From positions 1 through 24,774 of the forward strand of contig CAZSSM010000098.1 of the NCBI GenBank assembly GCA_964609385.1: 24,774 nucleotides of DNA, written 5' to 3'. The DNA is from CAZSSM01 sp964609385 (GTDB lineage Bacteria; Planctomycetota; Planctomycetia; Isosphaerales; Isosphaeraceae). The notes under the pieces are model-generated. The model saw only the letters and a program-made list of their open reading frames with translations. It was not told the DNA's origin and made no database searches. This document shows positions 16,584 through 23,986 of this stretch, piece after piece (position 1 is the first letter of the stretch; every line of letters starts with the position of its first letter). Both the position numbers and the translations under genes were made by a program.

Positions 16584-19328
16584 ATGACCCGGCTTGCCTG
16601 GATGATCGTCGCTGGTTGGCTCGGCCTGACCGTGGCTGTCTTCGCCCTGGCGCCCGACCTCTCGGAACTGACCGCGGGGGCGTTCGGCTCCATGCTGCCC
16701 GACGACGCGGCGAGCATGAAGGCGCAGCGGCTGATCCGCGAGACCTGGCCCGATCAGACCCACGATTCGCTGGTCGTAGCGCTCTTGGTCCGGCCCGAGG
16801 GGCTCATCGAGGCCGATCTGGCCTATGCCCGCCAGTTGGAGGGCATCTTCGCGGCGGTCGACCGGGAGCGGCCCTCGATCATCTATCATCTGGGACCCAG
16901 CGCGGAGCCCGAGGTGGCCCAGCGACTCCGGAGCGCCGACGGGACGGCGCAGTTGGTGATGGCGGGCCTGTCGGCCGACTGGGTCTCCCCGGTGGCCGAC
17001 GGGCTCTCCCGGTTGCTCCGCGAGCAGGCCGAGTCGCTGAGCGTCCCCGACGGCCTCCAGGTCATCTGGACCGGCGACGCGACCCTGGGCAGCGCCTATA
17101 TGGACGGCGTCCGGACGACCTTGGACCGCTCCGGCGTGATCGTCGTGGTGCTCCTGCTGGTGGTCCTGCTGATCGTCTATCGATCGATCACCTTGGCGTT
17201 GGTCCCCTTGCTGACGATCGGTTGCAGCCTGCTGATGGCCCGCGCGATCCTGGCTTGGCTGACCACGATGACCTCCTGGGAGGTCAATCCTTTGATCGAG
17301 CTGTTCCTGGTCGCGGTCCTCTTCGGCAGCGGGACCGACCTGGTCTTGCTGCTGACCTGGCGGTTCAGCGAGTCCTGGGATCCCGATCAAGCCGATCCCG
17401 GTCCGACCTTAGTCCGGACGCTGGGCCTGATCTGGGGCGCGTTGGCCGGCAGCGCCGGCACCCTGATCGTCACGATGCTGCTGCTGGGTCTGGCCGAGTT
17501 CAAGATCTTTGCCCAGACCGGCCCGAGCATCGCTCTGGGCATGATCATCAGCCTGTTGGCCTCGCTGAGCCTGGCCCCGGCCCTCCTGTTGCTGATCGCC
17601 CGATATCGCCCTTCGGCCTTTCGGGGGTTCCGTGACCGCGATGCCGGTGCGACGGGCTGGAGCCGCTTGGGCCGATCGGTGATGCGTCGCCCTTTGCTCT
17701 GTTGGAGCTTGGTGTTGGTCCTGCTGGTCCCGCCGGCGCTCTTGATGATCGACAACGAGACCACCTACGACATGCTGGCCGAGCTGGACCCGCAGACCCC
17801 CGCGTTGCGCGGCTTGGAGACGCTGACCGCGAAGTACGGCCCGGGCGCTGTGGCCCCCCTGACGCTCGTGCTCGAGCTGCAGGACCGCGATCTGACCCAG
17901 GCGCAAGACACCGACGGGCCCTTGTTCGGGCCGACCGTCGCGACGCCCACCGACACAGAGGAGTTCGACAACTGGAGCGACCCGCGCGGGCTCGACCTGA
18001 TCGACCAGGTCTCCCGCGCTTTGAGCCGACGCTCCAGCTTCGGCTCGGTCTTTTCGGCCACCATGCCCCTGGGCACCCGCGAGACGCTCCACCCGGCCCG
18101 ACTCGACTCGCGGCTGAGTCAAATCAATGACGGGGTCGGTCAGATCCGCGACGGCGCCGACCAGATGGCCAAGACCTTCCGTCGTGAACGCGCCCGGCTC
18201 CAGGTGCTCACCGAGATCCGTGACCTGACCGGCCTCAGTCCCTTTGGCGCCCGGGCAACGACGACGACCCCCGAGTCCGATCCCAAACCGCCGGCCGCGA
18301 AGGATCCGAGCGATTCGGTCGAGAACGCTCCCCAATCGCCCGAGGCCTCCGACTCCCCCAACTCCGACCCGGTCGACAAGCTGGTCCGCGACATTTCCCA
18401 AGGGTTAGGCGAGGCGGCGTCGGCGGCCGAGCAGATCGTCGACGGCTCGGCCGAGGCGTCCGATCAAATGCGGCTGATTATGAAGAGCCCGATCGGCGCC
18501 GACGCCCTGGACCGCGTCCTGCTGACCCGCGAGAACCTCGACGCCTTCCCCGACCTGGCCCGAAGCTTCGAGCGCTACATGGGGCCAGGCCGTCGGATCA
18601 CCCGGATCGACGTCGGGCTGACCGGCCGGCTCTACACCGACGAGGCGCTCGACCTGGCCGATGATCTGCAACAGCGCACCGAAGACTTCGAGCAGGATTT
18701 CCTCGACGAGTCGATCCGACTCGACCTGGCCGGGCCTAACCAGGTCATGGCCGATGTCCGTCGGGTCACCACCGCTGACCTTCGGATGGCCTACATCTTG
18801 CTCCCGCTGGGCGTCTTCCTGATGATGCTCGCGCTGATGCGTGATGTCGGGGCTTGTATCAATTTGGTCGCCGCCATGATGCTCACCTACTTCTTCACCT
18901 TAGGCGTGACCGATTGGGTCTTCCGGGCCTTCTTCGACGCCAACGGACTGGACTGGAAGGTGAAGTTCTTCACATTCGTGCTGATGGTGGCCATCGGCGT
19001 GGACTACAATATCTTCCTAATCACCCGGCTCCACGAGGAGCTTCGTCATGGGTCGTTGCTCGAGGCGATCCGGGCCTCCATCGGCAAGACCGGCGCGTTG
19101 ATCAGCTCGGCCGCCGCGATCACCGTCTGCAGCTTCGGATCGTTCATGGCCAGCCCCCTGACGGCGCTTCAGCAGTTGGGCTTCGCCATGGCCCTGGGGA
19201 TCTCCATCGACGCCTTGCTGGTCCGGCCCATCCTGGTCCCCTGCGGACACTGGCTCATATTCAGCCAGGTCGCCGAGGCGGCCGCACGTGTCCAAGCCCA
19301 ACGCTCTGGGTCGGTCGAGACGCGCTGA
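16584..19328 (+). CDS. MMPL/RND-superfamily transporter
   Basis: This is an inner-membrane exporter of 914 residues with the two-fold layout of MMPL proteins: helix 1 (residues 4-23), a periplasmic domain to about 180, five helices to about 345, helix 7 near 372-392, a second periplasmic domain to about 730 and five helices to about 905. The conserved charged motifs are in both halves: GSGTDLVLLLTWRFSES in the first and GVDYNIFLITRLHEE in the second. The second periplasmic domain contains a Pro/Ser/Thr/Asp-rich unstructured insert (about 18247-18378). Family members move lipids, hopanoids or hydrophobic compounds; the substrate here is unknown. It is divergent from the blaI-like operon, which may or may not control it. 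The start is supported by AAGGTG upstream and an N-terminal helix beginning at once. Confidence 0.92.
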   Translation: MTRLAWMIVAGWLGLTVAVFALAPDLSELTAGAFGSMLPDDAASMKAQRLIRETWPDQTHDSLVVALLVRPEGLIEADLAYARQLEGIFAAVDRERPSIIYHLGPSAEPEVAQRLRSADGTAQLVMAGLSADWVSPVADGLSRLLREQAESLSVPDGLQVIWTGDATLGSAYMDGVRTTLDRSGVIVVVLLLVVLLIVYRSITLALVPLLTIGCSLLMARAILAWLTTMTSWEVNPLIELFLVAVLFGSGTDLVLLLTWRFSESWDPDQADPGPTLVRTLGLIWGALAGSAGTLIVTMLLLGLAEFKIFAQTGPSIALGMIISLLASLSLAPALLLLIARYRPSAFRGFRDRDAGATGWSRLGRSVMRRPLLCWSLVLVLLVPPALLMIDNETTYDMLAELDPQTPALRGLETLTAKYGPGAVAPLTLVLELQDRDLTQAQDTDGPLFGPTVATPTDTEEFDNWSDPRGLDLIDQVSRALSRRSSFGSVFSATMPLGTRETLHPARLDSRLSQINDGVGQIRDGADQMAKTFRRERARLQVLTEIRDLTGLSPFGARATTTTPESDPKPPAAKDPSDSVENAPQSPEASDSPNSDPVDKLVRDISQGLGEAASAAEQIVDGSAEASDQMRLIMKSPIGADALDRVLLTRENLDAFPDLARSFERYMGPGRRITRIDVGLTGRLYTDEALDLADDLQQRTEDFEQDFLDESIRLDLAGPNQVMADVRRVTTADLRMAYILLPLGVFLMMLALMRDVGACINLVAAMMLTYFFTLGVTDWVFRAFFDANGLDWKVKFFTFVLMVAIGVDYNIFLITRLHEELRHGSLLEAIRASIGKTGALISSAAAITVCSFGSFMASPLTALQQLGFAMALGISIDALLVRPILVPCGHWLIFSQVAEAAARVQAQRSGSVETR

Positions 19329-19332
19329 GCGG

Positions 19333-19369
19333 TCGAGGGCCGACCCGATCCAGATCAGGGACCCGGCCC
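19333..19369 (+). terminator. Hairpin after the MMPL-type gene
   Basis: A perfect 8-bp inverted repeat, GAGGGCCG (19333-19340) and CGGCCCTC (19362-19369), has a 21-nt loop that could add a CCC/GGG inner stem. It starts 5 bp after the stop codon. No T tract follows (CCCCTCGCG), so rho-independent function is uncertain. Confidence 0.4.
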
Positions 19370-19561
19370 TCCCCCTCGCGCTGATCGAAGGCGATCGGTC
19401 GGTTGGGCCGTCGGTCTCGGGTATCGGTCCAGGATCGGGGGCGGTACCATATGGGTCCTCAATCGCTGGTTGTTCTCCTCAACCAACCCAACCGATCCTC
19501 TCGATCCACCCGATCCCTTCCATCCACCTGCATCTCGGCTCCCGACCGGGGACCTTCACAC

Positions 19562-20044
19562 GTGTGGCCGATCCTATCCCGGCTCTACCTGGGTGACCGC
19601 GAAGACGCGCGCGACCGCGACCGGCTCGTCGAGACCGGCATCACGCATGTGGTCAATTGCGCCCGGGAACTGCCCAGCCACCTGGAGTCGGAGTTCACCT
19701 ACCTCCGACTGAACCTGGACGACCCCGACCCCGGATTCCGCGCCGCTCTGGCTCCGGTCTGCGCGTTCATCGATCGTGGGCGCACCGAGGGTGGCGTCCT
19801 GGTCCACTGCACTGCGGCGGTCAGTCGGGGGCCGGCCGTCGTCCTGGCCTATCTGTGCCATCACGGCGAAGACCTCGAGGACGCTGCCGCCCGGCTCAGC
19901 CGGGGGGTCCTCTCGGGGATCGATCCGATCTTCCTCAAGGAGCTGGCGATCTGGCGCGGACGCGCCCTCAAAGACGACGACCTCAAGCGACTCAGCCTGA
20001 TCCTGCTGGGGCGGATTCGCCGCAAGCAGCCGCCGGCACGCTGA
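19562..20044 (+). CDS. Dual-specificity-type protein phosphatase
   Basis: This is a cysteine-dependent phosphatase of the dual-specificity (DSPc) fold. It opens with the typical strand-loop ILSRLYLGDREDA, has GITHVVNCARELP in the middle, and the catalytic loop HCTAAVSRGP (HCx5R; the catalytic Cys codon is at 19808-19810), followed by AVVLAYL. The general acid is probably in the DDPDPGF stretch. I prefer the GTG at 19562 (160 residues; GGGGA about 10 nt upstream) because the fold begins right there; starts at 19403 (TTG) or 19451 (ATG) would add a Ser/Pro/Arg-rich tail without visible structure. It is cytosolic and probably acts on phosphoproteins or other phosphate esters. It shares its strand with the exporter but is separated by a hairpin and about 230 bp. 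Confidence 0.87.
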   Translation: MWPILSRLYLGDREDARDRDRLVETGITHVVNCARELPSHLESEFTYLRLNLDDPDPGFRAALAPVCAFIDRGRTEGGVLVHCTAAVSRGPAVVLAYLCHHGEDLEDAAARLSRGVLSGIDPIFLKELAIWRGRALKDDDLKRLSLILLGRIRRKQPPAR

Positions 20045-20392
20045 CCGCGACGAGGCCCCGGCGACCACGAATCCGTCGACGCAGTCACACATGCCATCTA
20101 TTTCGGAATGCCGGATTCCTGGTTCATCGGCGATCACCGATTCCGTTGGGGAATTGGCAATTGCCTCTAAATTGTCGCGGTTCTGCGGACAACCTCATTT
20201 TGTCCTGTGGACAACCTCGTAATCGAGGGGGATGCTGAAGGAAGATCGTCGATCATGGGTGGGCCGACGTGCCCCCTTCGACGATCCGGTTCTTCGAGCT
20301 GGGTGGCCCCCGCCCCGGTGGTCTCCGGCCACGGGCGCAACTGCGTCGGACCGCGATCCGGGGCGCTCGGCTGAGGAAAGCGGATCGTACCG
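20045..20392. other. Intergenic region upstream of the PilT-like gene
   Basis: This 348-bp gap holds no supported gene. It contains a concentrated group of repeats at 20172-20218, listed separately, and short inverted repeats (GGAAT/ATTCC around 20106-20120; ATCGG/CCGAT around 20128-20143) that could belong to a terminator of the phosphatase gene. I could not pick a clear promoter. Confidence 0.5.
20172..20218. promoter_or_regulatory. TTGTC/GACAA repeat cluster, possible operator
   Basis: CTGCGGACAACCTC (20183-20196) and CTGTGGACAACCTC (20205-20218) are direct repeats differing at one base, with a 22-bp period. The second overlaps a perfect inverted repeat, TTGTCC-TGT-GGACAA (20200-20214). 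A TTGTC (20172-20176) upstream pairs with GACAA of the first repeat (20188-20192). Spacing of two helical turns suggests cooperative binding of a regulator, about 175 bp before the PilT-like gene. No known factor is assigned. Confidence 0.45.
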
Positions 20393-21907
20393 ATGAGTGA
20401 AGAATTGATCCTGGGTATCGGCCAGCGCAAAAGCCTTTGGACCGTCGTCCACGAGGCTGACACACAACTGAAGCGGACCCGAGGCGCCTGCCGGACCGTC
20501 GTTGCCCGCAGCCACCGGATCGAGGTCCGCGCCAAGCGGCCCAAGTTCGACGGCGAGTTCAACGTCCTGACCGTCCGACTGCCCCACCGCGGCATCAATA
20601 TCGATCGGATCCGCGAAGGTGCCGGACAGGGACCCGTCCCCGGCGTGCTCACCGACACCCCCGAAGCCTACGAGATCGCCTACACCGTCCCGCCCACCGG
20701 CGAGATCGGACCGATCGAGGAGTCGCTGTCGGCCTTCTCCAAGGTCCTCCAACTGCCCGAGATCTGGCGCGTCCACGGCGAGCAGTACCACCTCGAGCCG
20801 CTCAGCGTCGAAGGTCTCTTCGCGGCCATGGTCAAGTTCAAGGCCAGCGACGTCCACCTTTATCCCGGTGACGGACCCGTCTTTCGCGTCGACAACCAAC
20901 TGCACCACTCCCAGACCTCCGAGGCCATGTCGCTCTCGGCCGAGCAGATCATGACACTGATCCACGAGATCGCCCCCGAACGCGACTGGAAGGAGTTCCA
21001 GGAGAAACAGCAGTGTAGCTTCATTTTCCACCAGGTTGGCCTCGGCTACGCGCGGGTCTCGGCCCTCATCAAGGCCGACGTCCCACACCTGACCATGCGG
21101 TTCCTGCCTGAGACGATCCCGTCATTCGAAGCGCTCAACATGCCCGCCGAGACGTTCCGGAGCCTCGCCGAACTCCGCTTCGGACTTATTTTGGTCACCG
21201 GCATGACCGGCTCGGGCAAGTCGACCACCGTCGCCTCCCTTGTCGACTGGATCAACGCACACAAATCTTGCCATGTTCTTTGCATCGAAGATCCTGTTGA
21301 ATACGTGCACAACAACAAAAAAGCTGTTGTTTCGCAGCGCGATGTGGGCGTCGATATCGCCAGCTTCAACGACGCCGTCCGAGGCGCCCTGCGACACGAC
21401 CCCGACGTCATCGTCATCGGCGAGATGCGTGACCCGGACACCATCCGCGCCGCGATTAACGCCGCCGCCACCGGCCACCTCGTCATCAGCACGCTGCATG
21501 CCAGCACCGCCTCGGAGGTCGTCAACCGGATCGTCAGCTTCTTCGCCCCCGTCGAGCGCGACCTGGTCCGGCTCCAACTCCGCGACGCCTTACGCTGCGT
21601 GATCTGTCAGCGCCTGCTGCCTCGGATTGGGGGCGGTCGCCTGCCGGGTATTGAGGTCATGTTCAACGACACCAAACATATCGCCGATGGCGTGATGGGC
21701 GGTGATTCGATCGGTATCAAGGTCGGCATGCAGCAGACCTCTTCGGAGTCGTTCATCTTCGAGAAATACCTTTTCGACCTGGCCAAGCAGGACCTGGTCT
21801 CCTGGGCTGACGCCCGCAGCTTCGCCTCGGAGCCCTCGATCTTCGACCAGATGAAGCTGGGGACCTACGTTATCCCCTCGGTCGATTCGATGCTTCAACA
21901 CCATTGA
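20393..21907 (+). CDS. PilT-like type IV pilus retraction ATPase with N-terminal extension
   Basis: This is a secretion-superfamily hexameric ATPase of the PilT/PilU group, which powers pilus retraction from the cytosolic base. Residues about 138-504 form the PilT core: ASDVHL (151-156), Walker A GMTGSGKST (270-278), Asp box CIEDPVEY (297-304), QRDVG (325-329), Walker B VIVIGEMRD (339-347) and His box GHLVISTLH (361-369). PilT is usually 340-380 residues; here about 135 residues precede the core and match no family I recognise. The ATG at 20393 is preceded by GAGGA about 15 nt upstream, a loose fit, so a slightly different start is possible. No other pilus genes are in the window. The DNA around the Asp box (21261-21330) is only 39% GC. 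Confidence 0.93.
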   Translation: MSEELILGIGQRKSLWTVVHEADTQLKRTRGACRTVVARSHRIEVRAKRPKFDGEFNVLTVRLPHRGINIDRIREGAGQGPVPGVLTDTPEAYEIAYTVPPTGEIGPIEESLSAFSKVLQLPEIWRVHGEQYHLEPLSVEGLFAAMVKFKASDVHLYPGDGPVFRVDNQLHHSQTSEAMSLSAEQIMTLIHEIAPERDWKEFQEKQQCSFIFHQVGLGYARVSALIKADVPHLTMRFLPETIPSFEALNMPAETFRSLAELRFGLILVTGMTGSGKSTTVASLVDWINAHKSCHVLCIEDPVEYVHNNKKAVVSQRDVGVDIASFNDAVRGALRHDPDVIVIGEMRDPDTIRAAINAAATGHLVISTLHASTASEVVNRIVSFFAPVERDLVRLQLRDALRCVICQRLLPRIGGGRLPGIEVMFNDTKHIADGVMGGDSIGIKVGMQQTSSESFIFEKYLFDLAKQDLVSWADARSFASEPSIFDQMKLGTYVIPSVDSMLQHH

Positions 21908-21909
21908 GG

Positions 21910-21950
21910 CTGATCCCGATCGATTCGACATATCGAGTCGCGTCGATCAG
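21910..21950. terminator. Hairpin between convergent PilT-like and TIGR03032-like genes
   Basis: Outer arms CTGATC (21910-21915) and GATCAG (21945-21950) enclose an inner stem GATTCGA (21922-21928) and TCGAGTC (21933-21939), 7 bp including one G-U pair, with a CATA loop. It sits in the 68-bp gap between the two converging genes and is followed by GTTTCGG. It is a plausible bidirectional terminator. Confidence 0.45.
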
Positions 21951-21975
21951 GTTTCGGAGCCCTCCGGCTTGCGTA

Positions 21976-23103
21976 TCACGGTCGGTCCGAGGTGAGCCAA
22001 CGCGGGTCCGAGGCGAGCCAAATGAGGGGGGTGTCGTCGACCTCATAGTTGGGACCGCTGACGGCTGGGAAGCGACATCCGGGTAGGAGTTGGACGTCGA
22101 AGATCTCCTCGACGCCGCTCCGGAACTCGATCGTGGCGACGACTTCGCCGGAACTCATGTTGACTGCGGCCACGCCGCATTTGAGCTGGTCGCGGTCCTC
22201 GGCGATCGGTACGCCTCCGAAGACCGCCGTCTCCCGGATCCTCGAGAGGCCGACGAACGCGAGCCCGACCTGAGGCGCCAAGGCCAAGCCTCGCGTGTAC
22301 CCGGGCAGCGTCGCGACTGGGTGGACCGTCCCGTTCGTGCGGTCGACGGTCGCGAGCTGGCCTCGGCCCGAGTCGAGCACCCAGAGCCGATCGCTGCCCG
22401 GCTCGACCCGTGGGGAGTGGGGCATGCAGAGTCCGCGCGACAGGACGTTGCCGGAAGGAACCTCCAGGATGACACCGGTCCGAGCTTTCTCCGGCCTCCA
22501 GCCTCCGGCGGTGTCGGTCTCCGCCATCGCCGTGACGAATCGCGGCCGACCGTCCTCCAGCGCCAAGCCGTTGAGGTGGCAGCGGTCTTCCCCGGCCAGC
22601 GTGGAGATGAACGGGGGCTTCCAGCGCGGGAGGAAACTGGAGTTCGAGTCGATCGTGCAGAGACAGGAGAAGAGCGTGTTGACGAACCAGAGTTCGTCCG
22701 AGCCCCAAGCCATCTCGTGGACGTGGATCGGGCCGGTGTAGTGGGCGAACCGGGTCAGGTAACAATCGTCATACCGTCCGGGCGGCTCGACCCGGGCCGC
22801 CAGTTGCGGGGCCTGTCGCAATTGGTAGATCATCCGACGCGCGCCGACGGCGATCTGCCGGCCCCCGACGGCGACGCCCATCACTTGCTCGAAGTTGTGC
22901 AGCGAGAAGGCCAGCGTTTTGCCGTCGGGCTCGCGGCCGACGACCACGAGTCGGCCCGCCTGATAGGTCGAGATTACCAGCGAGCCGCCCAGGCGTTCCA
23001 GGATCGCGGGCCAGTTATTGCTGTAGTTGTATTTGACCTCGGTCAGCCGGCTCTTCTCGGCCGCCGACTCGGCGCCTTGATCGTTGTTGGTTCGTTCGCT
23101 CAT
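21976..23103 (-). CDS. TIGR03032-family protein of unknown function
   Basis: This 375-residue protein has no signal peptide. After a polar N-terminal tail it shows the features I associate with the TIGR03032 family: NNWPAILERLGGSLVISTYQAGRL near the start, LAFSLHNFEQVMGVAV, then HVHEMAWGSDELWFVNTLFSCLC, LAGEDRCHLNGLA and PHSPR...LWVLDSGRGQL. The repeated four-strand segments suggest a beta-propeller-like fold. No biochemical role is established to my knowledge; family members are common in bacteria with complex surface or tetratricopeptide proteins. The start ATG is at 23103. It is followed downstream by the convergent PilT-like gene and preceded by the PEP-CTERM gene, whose stop is 88 bp away on the same strand. 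Confidence 0.88.
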   Translation of the reverse strand: MSERTNNDQGAESAAEKSRLTEVKYNYSNNWPAILERLGGSLVISTYQAGRLVVVGREPDGKTLAFSLHNFEQVMGVAVGGRQIAVGARRMIYQLRQAPQLAARVEPPGRYDDCYLTRFAHYTGPIHVHEMAWGSDELWFVNTLFSCLCTIDSNSSFLPRWKPPFISTLAGEDRCHLNGLALEDGRPRFVTAMAETDTAGGWRPEKARTGVILEVPSGNVLSRGLCMPHSPRVEPGSDRLWVLDSGRGQLATVDRTNGTVHPVATLPGYTRGLALAPQVGLAFVGLSRIRETAVFGGVPIAEDRDQLKCGVAAVNMSSGEVVATIEFRSGVEEIFDVQLLPGCRFPAVSGPNYEVDDTPLIWLASDPRWLTSDRP

Positions 23104-23191
23104 CCGAGTCGCTCAGCTCAAACCGGGTGCGGTCCAGTTCGGCCTCGGGTTAAGGTCATCCCGAGGCCCTCTCACGCGGTGTTCGCCTCGC

Positions 23192-23830
23192 TCAAACCGA
23201 TCGACGCGACCGGGGACGAGCGGTCCACAATCCAAGACTGCCCAAACCCAAGCCGGCCAGCAAGAGGCTCGTCGGCTCAGGGATGATTCGGAGTTCGCCA
23301 TCCGCGATCGTGAAATCGAGGGGCGTGCCTCCTGGAGCCGAGAGGCTCGTCGGGCTGATGATCGAGAGGGCGAACGCTCCTCCGGGCGCGGCGGTCGGGT
23401 CGACATCGAAGGTGACGCGTCCCAGCAGGAACGTGCCGACGGAGTCGAGCGTGATCGGGGCGAACGTCAGGTCGTTGAAATCGACCGACGGGGTCGGGGT
23501 GGTCGGGTCGACGCTGAACGCGAGCCCGAGCCGGTCGAGACCGGCGACGCCCGGGAAGACGTAAGGGGTCGCCCCGGTCTCGGAGACGCCGGTGATTGTG
23601 ACCGGGGCGCCGTTGAACGAGAGGGTGACGTTGAAGGCGTCGAGCATGTCGGTCGACGGCGTGTCGACTTGGAGGAACACGTCGAAGGCGTTCCCGGTGG
23701 AGCCGGGTGCGACCACCCCGGGCGAGTCAATGAGGATGATCGGATCGGCCGCGACGCGCTGCTCGGCCGCGATGACCAAGAGGGCGATGGCGGCCGAGGC
23801 GACGAGCCGAAGAGTCTGTGCCGGGTTCAT
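23192..23830 (-). CDS. PEP-CTERM exported protein with a cohesin-like domain
   Basis: This is a 212-residue exported protein. A signal peptide covers about residues 1-28 (LVASAAIALLVIAAEQRVAADP). The mature part is a beta-rich domain that resembles cohesin-type sandwiches (FDVFLQVDTPSTDMLDAFNV, then VGTFLLGRVTFDVD). The C-terminus is a textbook PEP-CTERM sorting signal: PEP at residues 184-186, a hydrophobic helix (LLLAGLGLGSLGLW) and an Arg-rich end. Such proteins are processed by an exosortase, which is not encoded here, and are released to the cell surface or matrix. TGAGG lies about 10 nt before the ATG. The neighbouring dockerin-bearing gene on the same strand makes a surface-attachment context possible, but a direct cohesin-dockerin pairing is only a suggestion. 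Confidence 0.9.
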   Translation of the reverse strand: MNPAQTLRLVASAAIALLVIAAEQRVAADPIILIDSPGVVAPGSTGNAFDVFLQVDTPSTDMLDAFNVTLSFNGAPVTITGVSETGATPYVFPGVAGLDRLGLAFSVDPTTPTPSVDFNDLTFAPITLDSVGTFLLGRVTFDVDPTAAPGGAFALSIISPTSLSAPGGTPLDFTIADGELRIIPEPTSLLLAGLGLGSLGLWTARPRSRRSV

Positions 23831-23925
23831 GAGTATCGAGCCTCATGGGTGGGTGGAGATCGGATCTGAAGAGATGTGCGGGTCCAGATGGGGGGAGGAG
23901 AACCTGCACGAGGGCAGCTTGCAAT

Positions 23926-23954
23926 CCGGCCTGGGGCGCGACGCCCCGGGCCGG
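23926..23954 (-). terminator. Strong GC hairpin after the dockerin gene
   Basis: CCGGCCTGGGGCG (23926-23938) and CGCCCCGGGCCGG (23942-23954) form a 13-bp stem with one wobble position and a 3-nt loop. It lies 32 bp beyond the dockerin gene's stop and about 95 bp before the PEP-CTERM gene's start. There is no T run after it. It is the strongest hairpin I found in the window and likely separates the two genes. Confidence 0.55.
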
Positions 23955-23986
23955 ACGATGGACGCTGAAGCGTTTTGGATGAGGGG

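Noticed and set aside
17409..18401. 330-codon minus-strand frame inside the exporter gene
   Set aside because: It is antisense to well-supported MMPL motifs; composition is Gly/Arg/Gln-rich without a recognisable fold.
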